DNA of 24,391 nucleotides from DASYUM01 sp036001225 (GTDB lineage: Bacteria; Methylomirabilota; Methylomirabilia; Rokubacteriales; DASRDR01): positions 1-24,391 of the forward strand of contig DASYUM010000090.1 in NCBI GenBank assembly GCA_036001225.1, given 5' to 3'. Under the pieces are notes generated by a model. That model saw only the letters and a list, made by a program, of their open reading frames with translations, made no database searches and had not been told where the DNA came from. A program made the position numbers and the translations under genes. Positions 1-6,655 of this stretch are shown here, one piece after another. Position 1 is the stretch's first letter. Each line of letters starts with the position of its first letter.

Positions 1-38
1 GCCGGGGGTCGCTGGTTCAAGTCCAGCATCGTCCACCA
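1..38 (+). tRNA. tRNA 3' end (partial, isotype undetermined)
   Basis: The window opens inside a tRNA gene. Bases 11-27 form a T-arm with stem GCTGG/CCAGC and loop TTCAAGT. They are followed by a seven-base 3' acceptor strand (ATCGTCC), discriminator A and an encoded CCA at 36-38. The five bases before the T-stem (GGGTC) fit a short class I variable loop, and bases 1-5 fit the 3' side of the anticodon stem. The anticodon lies outside the window, so the amino acid cannot be assigned. Confidence 0.85.
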
Positions 39-45
39 GTTCCTG

Positions 46-71
46 ACCGGCGAGCCCCGCGGCTCGCCGGT
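46..71 (+). terminator. Hairpin terminator after the tRNA
   Basis: A perfect 11-bp inverted repeat (ACCGGCGAGCC / GGCTCGCCGGT) encloses the 4-base loop CCGC and begins 8 bases after the tRNA CCA end. No T-tract follows, only a few pyrimidines, so it is a GC-rich hairpin terminator or processing signal rather than a textbook intrinsic terminator. Confidence 0.65.
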
Positions 72-177
72 GCGTACTTCCCGACCGGACCTAGCGTCGC
101 TAGCGGCCGCCGCAACCACCTACGCTCGCTGCCGAGCGTCCACCTCTCTCGCCAGAACCGCGATCGAGGAGGATCCC

Positions 178-813
178 ATGCCGACCACACCGACGACGAA
201 GAAGAAGACCCGCTGGTCGCTCGAGGGTCAGGGTTACGAATTCTGCAACTGTGACTTCGGGTGTGGCTGCAATTTTGGCGGCTTCCCCAACTCGGCGGAC
301 GGGAGCTGCCGGGCCTTCGTAGGGCTCAAGATCACGAAAGGCGCGTGTGGTGACGTCAACCTCTCCGGGGTGAAGTGGGCCGGCATCTTCGCTTGGCCGA
401 AGGCGATCCACGAGGGGAACGGGAAGGCCGTCTTCGTCGTGGATCCGGCGACCAGAAACCCACAGATCGACGCCCTGGCCGACATCTTCAGCGGCAGGCT
501 GGGCGGGAATCCGTGGGAGATCCTCGGCTCGACCTATCAGGTCGCGGGGCTGGTCAAAGCCAAGATCACGATCGAAGGGCGTGGTCGCAAGAGCACGTTC
601 CGGGCCGACGGCGTCGGTGAGGGACGAGGCGACACGTTCAAGAACCCCGTGACCGGCGCCGAGCACCTGGCCGATGTTCACCTTCCCAAGGGTTTCATCT
701 GGAAGAGGGGCGAGTGCGGCCAGGGGTCGTTTCAGGCGGCTGCCCAGGGGCTCTCGGTTTCGTCGGAGAAGAGTAATTGGATCTACTACGAGTTCCACTG
801 GTCGAACCGGTAG
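178..813 (+). CDS. DUF1326 domain-containing protein
   Basis: This 211-residue protein is assigned to the DUF1326 family, whose function is unknown. The N-terminal signature is clear: a glycine/tyrosine stretch runs into a cysteine cluster, FCNCDFGCGCNFGG, at about residues 20-33. More cysteines follow near 42 and 55. The clustered cysteines suggest metal or redox chemistry, but this is not established for the family. No signal peptide or membrane segment is evident; the N-terminus is rich in lysine and threonine. The ATG at 178 was chosen over a GTG at 70 because GAGGAGG lies 5 bases before it and the intervening 36 residues look non-coding. It sits alone between the tRNA and the iron permease family gene. 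Confidence 0.8.
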   Translation: MPTTPTTKKKTRWSLEGQGYEFCNCDFGCGCNFGGFPNSADGSCRAFVGLKITKGACGDVNLSGVKWAGIFAWPKAIHEGNGKAVFVVDPATRNPQIDALADIFSGRLGGNPWEILGSTYQVAGLVKAKITIEGRGRKSTFRADGVGEGRGDTFKNPVTGAEHLADVHLPKGFIWKRGECGQGSFQAAAQGLSVSSEKSNWIYYEFHWSNR

Positions 814-876
814 CGCCGCCGAGCCCGGTCTCCTGGCAGCCAGTTTGCTCTTGACGCGCTCCGGCTAGGGGGCATA

Positions 877-1404
877 GTGGCGCCAGGCAAGAACGACCGC
901 TCGCCAGCATCGCGGGCCCCGTCGCCTCTCAGCGAGGCGGACGGCGGCCGCGCGACACTGCGCGGGCAAATTCACGAGCTGTTCGGGGGGCTGTCGACTC
1001 GCGTCTCGAGTTTGGTCGGCAGCCCGTGGGCGTTCATGCTGGCGGTTTCCACGATCGTCGTGTGGGCCGTCATGGGGCCGCTGTACGGATTTTCGGACAC
1101 CTGGCAGCTCATCATCAACACCGGCACCACGATCGTCACCTTCCTCATCGTCTTCCTCATCCAGCACACCCAGAACAAGGACGCGCGGGCGATTCAGCTC
1201 AAGCTGAACGAGGTGATCGCCGCGCTCGAAGGTGCCTCCAACACGCTGATCAACGTGGAGAAGATGTCGGACGCCGACCTCGACCGGCTGCAGGAGCGCT
1301 TCCAGCAACTGGCCGAGCACATCCGGGTGACAGGGGAGGCGCGCCGGGCGCACAGCGTGGAGGAGGAGGAGCGGGTCCCGACCGAACAGTCGGGCCGAGC
1401 CTGA
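877..1404 (+). CDS. Low-affinity iron permease family protein
   Basis: The 175-residue protein resembles the small bacterial members of the low-affinity iron permease family (PF04120). After a polar N-terminus of about 45 residues there are two hydrophobic segments at about 49-65 and 73-95. The second runs into the family hallmark FLIQHTQNKDARAIQLKLNE at about 96-115, then an amphipathic, probably coiled-coil tail rich in Leu/Glu/Arg. The name comes from yeast Fet4. The bacterial two-helix proteins are not well characterised, and iron transport by this one is inference. The GTG start at 877 has a G-rich Shine-Dalgarno at 868-872 and no plausible in-frame alternative before the first membrane segment. 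Confidence 0.8.
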   Translation: MAPGKNDRSPASRAPSPLSEADGGRATLRGQIHELFGGLSTRVSSLVGSPWAFMLAVSTIVVWAVMGPLYGFSDTWQLIINTGTTIVTFLIVFLIQHTQNKDARAIQLKLNEVIAALEGASNTLINVEKMSDADLDRLQERFQQLAEHIRVTGEARRAHSVEEEERVPTEQSGRA

Positions 1405-1433
1405 GGACCTCGGGCGAGGCCGGGCGGACGGCC

Positions 1434-1619
1434 CTACGCGGGCGGCGGCTCCGTTCGGGTGTCCTGCCACCCGCAGTGAGCGCAGCGCAGGGTGGTCTCC
1501 AGCGCCGTGTCGGTCCAGCGGGTGAGCCTCACGGCGATCTCGTGGCGCTCTCCCTCGCCCTCGCAGCGGGGGCACTTGGTAGGTACGCCGGCCGGCTCGC
1601 TCGCGCGGTCAGAAGACAT
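1434..1619 (-). CDS. Small zinc-ribbon protein
   Basis: A protein of about 61 residues with two Cys-x2-Cys knuckles, CPRC at about 16-19 and CAHC at about 46-49, about 26 residues apart and followed by GW. This is typical of a zinc ribbon or rubredoxin-like fold. The ATG at 1619 overlaps the end of the upstream gene (stop at 1609-1611) by 11 bases, which suggests translational coupling; no clear Shine-Dalgarno precedes it. The frame stays open to an ATG at 1700, but that extension lies over the upstream gene and is low-complexity. The target is unknown; nucleic-acid binding or a metal-site scaffold is possible. Confidence 0.55.
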   Translation of the reverse strand: MSSDRASEPAGVPTKCPRCEGEGERHEIAVRLTRWTDTALETTLRCAHCGWQDTRTEPPPA

Positions 1620-1800
1620 TGGGTCGGATGGCGCGGACCCAGTACTGGCCGTCTCGTTCCTCACAGGTGACCGTAACGCTGACGCCGGGACCGATGCCAT
1701 CGAGCGCGATGTCTCCAGGCAGCCGAAGCTCCGTGCTGCCGACGAGGATGGTGCGCTGTAACTCCTCGATCTTCACGATCATCCCGACGATCACTGCCAT
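1609..1800 (-). CDS. Small beta-rich hypothetical protein (63 aa)
   Basis: This 63-residue protein is not assigned to a family. It alternates short hydrophobic beta-type stretches (VIVGMIVKI, TILVGSTELRL, VSVTVTCEE, YWVRAIRP) with turns rich in Gly/Asp/Pro, as in a small OB-fold or SH3-like barrel. The ATG at 1800 is preceded by GGAGGG at good spacing, which favours it over an upstream ATG at 2022 whose extension is Arg/Pro-rich and looks non-coding. It overlaps the zinc-ribbon gene by 11 bases, and the pair probably forms a small operon. Confidence 0.6.
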   Translation of the reverse strand: MAVIVGMIVKIEELQRTILVGSTELRLPGDIALDGIGPGVSVTVTCEERDGQYWVRAIRPNVF

Positions 1801-2114
1801 GCCGCCCTCCTTCGCGTGTCGTCGGCCTTGGCTGCGTCTGCCGATCCACGATGCAACCGGGATACCGCTCTGGCGGGAACACGCTCGAGGGCCCGGCCCG
1901 CTGCCGCGAGCCCGGGGTTTGGGCCGGGCGCGACAGGGCCGGCCGACCCCAGAGTCGGGAAGAGCTTCCCGGTACGCCGGCCGGGGCCCCGGCGCTTGCC
2001 GACCGCGAATGATCGTAAGCACCGCTACTTAGCTGAACCGCCGGCGTTGGCACCTCCCTTGCCCTCATGTGGATGGCCCGCGGGCAACCCGCGGCGCGGA
2101 AGGGAGAGGCAAGC
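1801..2114. other. Divergent intergenic region with an inverted repeat
   Basis: These 314 bases separate two divergently transcribed genes and have no credible coding frame. They contain the inverted repeat CGGGAAG-AG-CTTCCCG at 1956-1971, which could be an operator or hairpin. On the plus strand TTGGCA lies at 2047-2052 with a poor -10 candidate 17 bases later. The Shine-Dalgarno-like AGGGAGAGG for the LuxR-type gene is at 2101-2109. Confidence 0.5.
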
Positions 2115-2363
2115 ATGCTGAGGACGACGTTGAGGAAAGAGCGAGATCTGACGCCGCGGGAGAACGAGGTGCTGAGGCTGGTCGCCGCCGGCTGGACCTC
2201 GAAAGAGATCGCCACCCAGCTCCAGATCAGCCCGAAGACGGTCGAGGTCTTCCGGCAGAACCTGCTCCGCAAGGGAGGGGCGAAGAACTCCGTGCAGCTG
2301 GTCCTGACCGCCCGCGCCCGTGGCTGGCTCGGGAACGGGGAGCTGGTGCCCCAGGACGCCTGA
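2115..2363 (+). CDS. Stand-alone LuxR/GerE-type HTH protein
   Basis: This 82-residue protein is almost entirely a LuxR C-terminal DNA-binding domain. LTPRENEVLRLVAAGWTSKE, at about residues 13-32, is the classical GerE start, followed by the recognition-helix region KTVEVFRQNLLRKGG. It has no receiver or ligand-binding domain, so it is either a GerE-like single-domain regulator or depends on a partner. Two usual positions differ: FR replaces HR at the end of the recognition helix, and KGG replaces KLG. The ATG at 2115 was chosen because AGGGAGAGG lies just upstream; an in-frame ATG at 2067 would add 16 unconserved-looking residues. Confidence 0.8.
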   Translation: MLRTTLRKERDLTPRENEVLRLVAAGWTSKEIATQLQISPKTVEVFRQNLLRKGGAKNSVQLVLTARARGWLGNGELVPQDA

Positions 2364-2382
2364 GCCGCGGATTCCGCGGCTC
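2362..2382. terminator. Compact bidirectional hairpin between convergent genes
   Basis: A perfect 9-bp stem (GAGCCGCGG / CCGCGGCTC) with loop ATT occupies the whole gap between two convergent genes. Its left arm includes the last bases of the LuxR-type gene's TGA and its right arm ends on the last base of the HD-GYP-like gene's TAG. There is no T-tract. It probably acts on transcripts from both sides. Confidence 0.6.
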
Positions 2383-3581
2383 TAGCCGACGATCCGGGCG
2401 GCGGGCTCGGTCGCCGGCCCGACGCCTGCGGGGACCGGCCCCGGCGGCGTCGAGCGGATGATGCGCTCCAGGATACGGACCAGCCGGAGGTCGTAGGCCT
2501 GGTGGCCGGCCTGGCGCAGCACCGCCAGCGCCCGGAGGGCCGGGAGCGGGCGCTTGTGCTTCCGTAGGGTGGTCATCGAGTCGTAAGCGTCGGCCACCCC
2601 GACGATCTGGCTGAAGGGGTGGAGGTCCCAGGTCGGCGCCACCGACGGGTACCCGAGACGGTCCTCCCGGATCTGGTGCTCGAACGCCACGATCATCGGT
2701 AACCGGTTGAAGCCCGGCAGCCGGCTCAGCATGTCGGCGCCGCGGACCGGGTACCGGCGTATGATCGCCCACTCCGACTCTTCCAGTGGCCGGCTCTTGT
2801 GCAGGATCTCCAGGGGGATCGTGATCTTCCCGAGGTCGTGGAGGATTGCCGCCATCGCCAGCTCCCGCAGCTCGGGATCGGGGAGCCCGATCAGGGCCCC
2901 GATACTGATCGAGAGCACGCACACGTTGACCGAGTGGTAGAGCGTGTACTCGTCGTAGGACTTGATGTTGGCCAGACGAAGGACCAGCGAAGGGTCGGCC
3001 ATGATCTGGTCCATGATGGCCGAGGTGAGGATCCGGAGCGAGGAGAGCTGCTCCACGGTCACCGCTTCGCCGCGCAGGATTCCCGCCTCCACCATCCGCA
3101 GCATCTCCACCGCGCCGAAGTAGGCCCGCCGCGCCATCACCTCGCTGGTCTGCTCTTCGCGCCGGGCCGGCTCCTCGAGGACGATGTGGGTTACGCTCTT
3201 GCGCTCCGCCCACGAGGCGACATCGTCGCGGGTCCCACTGCCGAGCAATTCGGCCAGGGCTTCGATCTCGCTCTCGGTCACCCCGGCGTGGAAGATGACG
3301 GCGCCGATCCCCCGCTCGGTCTGGCAGAGCTCGATGAACCGGCGGTACATCATGCTCTCCCGGGGCAGGATGCGGTTCCCCGCGATGAGGAGGTCACCCA
3401 GGAACCGATACTCGAGCGCGCTCTGGTACTGGAGGCAGGCCACGACCGCCTGGTGGAAGCTCTGCAGCGCGCGCTGGATCTGGGGATGCCGGGGCGGATA
3501 GAGGCCGGTCAGGCGGAGGAGCCCGTTGAGCTGGGCGAAGACCTGCTCGACCTGGTCGCGGGGCAGCTCGCTGATCGACAC
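2382..3581 (-). CDS. HD-GYP-like protein with substituted active site
   Basis: The 399-residue protein has an N-terminal domain (about 1-135) resembling that of the upstream gene product, a linker, and an HD-GYP-type domain at about 205-370. HD-GYP domains normally hydrolyse cyclic di-GMP using a set of metal-binding His/Asp residues. Seen here are H216, the HD pair 248-249 with K252, GYP at 310-312, and ADAYDSMT near 330-337. Two usual ligands look changed: the HPxxG histidine is a tyrosine (RYPVRG, about 277), and HHE before GYP reads EHQ (about 301-303). Catalysis may therefore be lost and c-di-GMP sensing retained; this is inference. GTG start, one base after the upstream stop, so co-transcribed. 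Confidence 0.75.
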   Translation of the reverse strand: MSISELPRDQVEQVFAQLNGLLRLTGLYPPRHPQIQRALQSFHQAVVACLQYQSALEYRFLGDLLIAGNRILPRESMMYRRFIELCQTERGIGAVIFHAGVTESEIEALAELLGSGTRDDVASWAERKSVTHIVLEEPARREEQTSEVMARRAYFGAVEMLRMVEAGILRGEAVTVEQLSSLRILTSAIMDQIMADPSLVLRLANIKSYDEYTLYHSVNVCVLSISIGALIGLPDPELRELAMAAILHDLGKITIPLEILHKSRPLEESEWAIIRRYPVRGADMLSRLPGFNRLPMIVAFEHQIREDRLGYPSVAPTWDLHPFSQIVGVADAYDSMTTLRKHKRPLPALRALAVLRQAGHQAYDLRLVRILERIIRSTPPGPVPAGVGPATEPAARIVG

Positions 3582-3582
3582 G

Positions 3583-5574
3583 TCAGGCCTCGCGGGCGGC
3601 GGTGGCCGTCGGGGTTCCGGACTTGAGCGCCTCGCCAGCCAGCCCGCGGACAGTCCGCTCGTTGCGTTGCCAAGGCCACACGCGGCGCTGGGCGATCGCC
3701 GCCAGCACCGCCCGCGCCTCGGGGCTGCCGATCGACGCGAGGGCGGTGATCATTTCGCGCTTGACCAGCAGGTCCGACGCCGTCTTGGTGGGCGTGGCCA
3801 GGAACTCGCGCAGCGGGGCCACGGTGCTGGCGTCCATGAGCGCTCCGAGGAGCCGGATGGCGGTGAGCCGGACCTCTCCGTCAGGGTCGGCGAGGTAGTC
3901 GAGCAGGGGCTTGAGCGCCTGCTTGCCGCCCAGCGTCGCCAGGGCCCGGGCGACCTCGCGACGGACCTGCGGGTGATCGTGGCGCGTCACCTTCTCGATG
4001 TCGCCCAGCGCCGCCGGGTCCCCGATCCGGGCGAGGAGACCGATCATCGTGCGGGCGACCCCCCATCGGGCATCGCCCACGCGGGTCCGGAGGGCGGGAG
4101 CGGCCGTCGGACCCAGGGCGGTCACCACGTCGAGCATCCGGCCTCGGGGGCCCGCGTCCTGCTCGTCGACGAAGATCCCGACGAACTCGTTGATCGCCTC
4201 GGTGCCCAGGATGCGGAGGTATTCGGTGACCTCGGCGACGACGTCCGGCCCTTGGCCACGGCGGAGGAGATCGGCCAGGGGCGAGATCTGGGCCCGGCCG
4301 GCCAGGCGGTGGTAGAGGAGCTGGAGGCGGGGCTGGTGCTCGGTCAGCCATTCCGGGCGGAACGGGTCGCCTTGAGCGAGCCCGCGAAGGATACGGAGCG
4401 CAAGGCCGAGTTTGTCGCGCGAGATCGCCTCGGTGACGGCCTCTTCCAGCCCGTCCACCAGCAGGACCGGGTATCCCTCCGACTCCGTTTCGGCAATCAG
4501 GTGGAAGAAGACGCTGACGCTGTGGCCGAGCGCGCTCTCCGGGGTTGACCCCGCCCGCCCGGCCGCCCGGAGCTTGAGCAGCTCGGGGTCGTCCTCGGCG
4601 ATGAGCGGCTCCAGTGGGACGGCCGCCACTTCCTTCTCGGCGAGGGCGTCTTCCAGGCTCTCGCTGATCCGGGACTTCTTCCACTCCTCGGACGGGATGG
4701 CGTCGATATCGGCCTTCAAGGCCTCCAGGGTGTCGGCCGGGATGACCCCTACCAGCTCGGCGAATTCGTCGCCGCTGAAGCGCGTCAGCAAGTTGACGAT
4801 ATTCAGGTCGGTCCGCACGGCCGGCATGAGCCAGGCGCTGAAGAGGGTGGTCCGGAGGGCGTGGGGCAGCGCGATCAGACACTCGTTCATCGTGCGGTAG
4901 CGGATCTCGCGGTCGGGCTCGACTTCGATCATCGGGATCAGCATCTGGACTGCCGCGAAGACCACGTCGGCTCGGTCGTCGGGCTGGGCCAGGTCGAGAA
5001 ACCAAGCCGACAGTCGGAGGCGGTCATAGGTCAGGCCGCGGAACTGGTCGCCGAGGGCCTCGAGGATCGCCTCGACCAGGCCGTCGAGGAGGTCCAGGCG
5101 GGCGGTGGCCATATCGGCGGGGCCGCGCCCAGCGGTGTCGCCGCCCCACAGCGGACCTCGCAGCAGGATGTGGCCCACCTTCCGCTGGTCGAGGAGCGCC
5201 GGCAGCCCGCCGGCGGCGTCCAGTTCTTCGTAGCGGAGGTTCAGGCAGTCGATCAGCTCGCGCAGCTCGCGCGGCTCGACGCCCGGCTCGATCCCGAACT
5301 CGGTGATCCGGCGGGTCTCCAACTCGAAGCGGAAGGTTTCCAGCGCCGGATCGCGAGTGGCGACCTGGCCGCCATCCCACTCGAAGCGGCCGGGGGCGAT
5401 CCGGAGGAGGGGCGGCAGCCCGTCCTTCAGCGCAGCCTCCACCGAACGGTGCAGGCGCTGGAGCCACTCGGCGGCCAAGGGGTTTCCCGCCGGGTAGAGC
5501 TTCAGCGCCTTCTTGGCGCCGAGCAGCTCCTTCAAGAAGCCTTCGACGACCTGGGGAACCTGCGCGGTTGCCAT
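3583..5574 (-). CDS. HEAT-repeat protein with the shared N-terminal domain
   Basis: The 663-residue protein is predicted cytoplasmic, with no signal peptide or membrane helix. Residues about 1-135 form a domain with the pattern LYPxxNP, a short Leu-rich helix, GVEPRELREL and VGHILL, which also occurs in the downstream HD-GYP-like protein. The middle is helical. The C-terminal 200 residues hold HEAT-type repeats with PQVRREVARALATLGG and GEVRLTAIRLLGAL signatures, a protein-protein scaffold. No enzyme motif is visible. The ATG at 5574 is preceded by GAGGTGG; the same frame stays open far upstream, but that extension lies antisense to murQ and is a shadow. The partner is probably the HD-GYP-like protein one base downstream; the role may be signalling. 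Confidence 0.7.
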   Translation of the reverse strand: MATAQVPQVVEGFLKELLGAKKALKLYPAGNPLAAEWLQRLHRSVEAALKDGLPPLLRIAPGRFEWDGGQVATRDPALETFRFELETRRITEFGIEPGVEPRELRELIDCLNLRYEELDAAGGLPALLDQRKVGHILLRGPLWGGDTAGRGPADMATARLDLLDGLVEAILEALGDQFRGLTYDRLRLSAWFLDLAQPDDRADVVFAAVQMLIPMIEVEPDREIRYRTMNECLIALPHALRTTLFSAWLMPAVRTDLNIVNLLTRFSGDEFAELVGVIPADTLEALKADIDAIPSEEWKKSRISESLEDALAEKEVAAVPLEPLIAEDDPELLKLRAAGRAGSTPESALGHSVSVFFHLIAETESEGYPVLLVDGLEEAVTEAISRDKLGLALRILRGLAQGDPFRPEWLTEHQPRLQLLYHRLAGRAQISPLADLLRRGQGPDVVAEVTEYLRILGTEAINEFVGIFVDEQDAGPRGRMLDVVTALGPTAAPALRTRVGDARWGVARTMIGLLARIGDPAALGDIEKVTRHDHPQVRREVARALATLGGKQALKPLLDYLADPDGEVRLTAIRLLGALMDASTVAPLREFLATPTKTASDLLVKREMITALASIGSPEARAVLAAIAQRRVWPWQRNERTVRGLAGEALKSGTPTATAAREA

Positions 5575-5626
5575 GACCACCTCGACCGGACGCGTCCGAA
5601 GGCGCGCGCCGGGCTTTGAGCGGCTC

Positions 5627-5656
5627 ATTCTAGCAGACCGCCGCCGCCGTCGGGAA
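5627..5656 (-). promoter_or_regulatory. Putative promoter of the HEAT/HD-GYP-like operon
   Basis: On the minus strand a TAGAAT -10 box (5632 to 5627) lies 53 bases before the ATG at 5574. A weak -35 candidate, TTCCCG, sits 18 bases further upstream (5656 to 5651). The same TAGAAT hexamer recurs before three other genes in the window. Confidence 0.45.
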
Positions 5657-5670
5657 GCAATGCCCGCGCC

Positions 5671-5700
5671 TTGACACTCGCGCGGGCGGTGGGCTACAAG
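5671..5700 (+). promoter_or_regulatory. Putative murQ-anmK promoter
   Basis: A perfect -35 box TTGACA (5671-5676) is followed after 18 bases by TACAAG (5695-5700), a 4-of-6 match to the -10 consensus. The TTG of the -35 box opens the murQ frame and could be mistaken for its start codon. Transcription would begin around 5707, leaving almost no leader before the GTG at 5710. The first 15 bases are identical to a minus-strand segment at 10442-10456. Confidence 0.5.
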
Positions 5701-5709
5701 GGTGCCAGC

Positions 5710-6651
5710 GTGCCCCGCGCTCGGCTGTCCCGCCGCGCCCGTCCCTCGCGCCTCGCCCCCGACTACGGCGCCCTGCCGACCGAGCAAGCGAACCCCCGGC
5801 TCCGGCGGCTCGACCGCCTCACGACGGCGGACCTGGTCGCCGCCATCACCGCCGAGGACCGGCGGGCGGCGGCCAGCGTCGCCCGGGTGCGGCGGCCGCT
5901 CGCTCGCGCCGTGGACCTGATCGCCGAGACGCTGCAGGGCGGGGGGCGCCTCCTCTACGTCGGCGCCGGAACCAGCGGGCGACTCGGCGTCCTCGACGCC
6001 GCCGAGTGCGCTCCCACGTTCGGCGTGCCAGCGGGACGCGTGGTGGGAGTGATCGCCGGCGGCCGCCGCGCGTTGACCCGGGCGGTCGAGGGGGCCGAAG
6101 ACCGCCGGCGCGACGGCGCCCGAGCGATGGCGCGCTTGCGGGTGGGCCCGCGGGATGTCGTGTGTGCCATCTGCGCCAGCGGCGTGACGCCGTTCACGCT
6201 GGGGGCGCTGCGGGCGGCTCGCCGTCGGCGGGCGCGCACGATTGCCGTCACCTGCGCGCCGTCGCCGCGGTTGCGGACGCTCGCCGAGGTCGTCGTGGCG
6301 CCCCCGGTGGGCCCGGAGGTCCTGGCCGGCTCGACCCGGATGAAGGCGGGCCTCGCCACCAAGATGGTGCTCCACACGCTGACGACCGCAGCCATGGTCC
6401 GGGCCGGCAAGGTCTACGGCAACCTGATGGTGGACGTCCGGCCGACCAGCGCCAAGTTGCGTGCGCGCGCGCTGCGAATCGTCTCAGGCCTGACCGGGCT
6501 CGCCCCCGGCCGAGCCCGCGGCCTCCTCCGGCGCGCCGGCAGCCTGCCGAAGCTCGCGATCCTCATGCACCGCCGCGGGGTCTCGGCCCAGGCCGGACGC
6601 CGGCTCCTCGCGGCTCACCGCGGTCACCTCGGGCCGGCGCTGGGCGAGTGA
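5710..6651 (+). CDS. murQ: N-acetylmuramic acid 6-phosphate etherase
   Basis: MurQ cleaves the lactyl ether of MurNAc-6-phosphate, giving GlcNAc-6-phosphate and D-lactate, in cytoplasmic peptidoglycan recycling. The 313-residue protein has the SIS-fold signature: TEQANP near the N-terminus, VGAGTSGRLGVLDAAEC with the proposed catalytic Glu, AVEGAED with a second conserved Glu, GPEVLAGSTRMKAG, and YGNLMVDVRPT. The usual ASGRTP loop reads ASGVTP here, losing an arginine. The GTG at 5710 was chosen because AAGGGTG precedes it and the upstream TTG at 5671 coincides with a -35 box. At about 313 residues it is near the family norm of roughly 300. It is followed 4 bases later by anmK, which makes its substrate. 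Confidence 0.88.
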   Translation: MPRARLSRRARPSRLAPDYGALPTEQANPRLRRLDRLTTADLVAAITAEDRRAAASVARVRRPLARAVDLIAETLQGGGRLLYVGAGTSGRLGVLDAAECAPTFGVPAGRVVGVIAGGRRALTRAVEGAEDRRRDGARAMARLRVGPRDVVCAICASGVTPFTLGALRAARRRRARTIAVTCAPSPRLRTLAEVVVAPPVGPEVLAGSTRMKAGLATKMVLHTLTTAAMVRAGKVYGNLMVDVRPTSAKLRARALRIVSGLTGLAPGRARGLLRRAGSLPKLAILMHRRGVSAQAGRRLLAAHRGHLGPALGE

Positions 6652-6655
6652 GGTC

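Noticed and set aside
851..879. TTGACG followed by CATAGT as a promoter for the iron permease family gene
   Set aside because: The -10 candidate overlaps the GTG start at 877 and would put the transcription start inside the gene, and there is no later credible start codon.
5575..6375. Upstream extension of the HEAT-protein frame antisense to murQ
   Set aside because: The extension is low-complexity, lies opposite a clear gene, and a good Shine-Dalgarno plus ATG exists at 5574.
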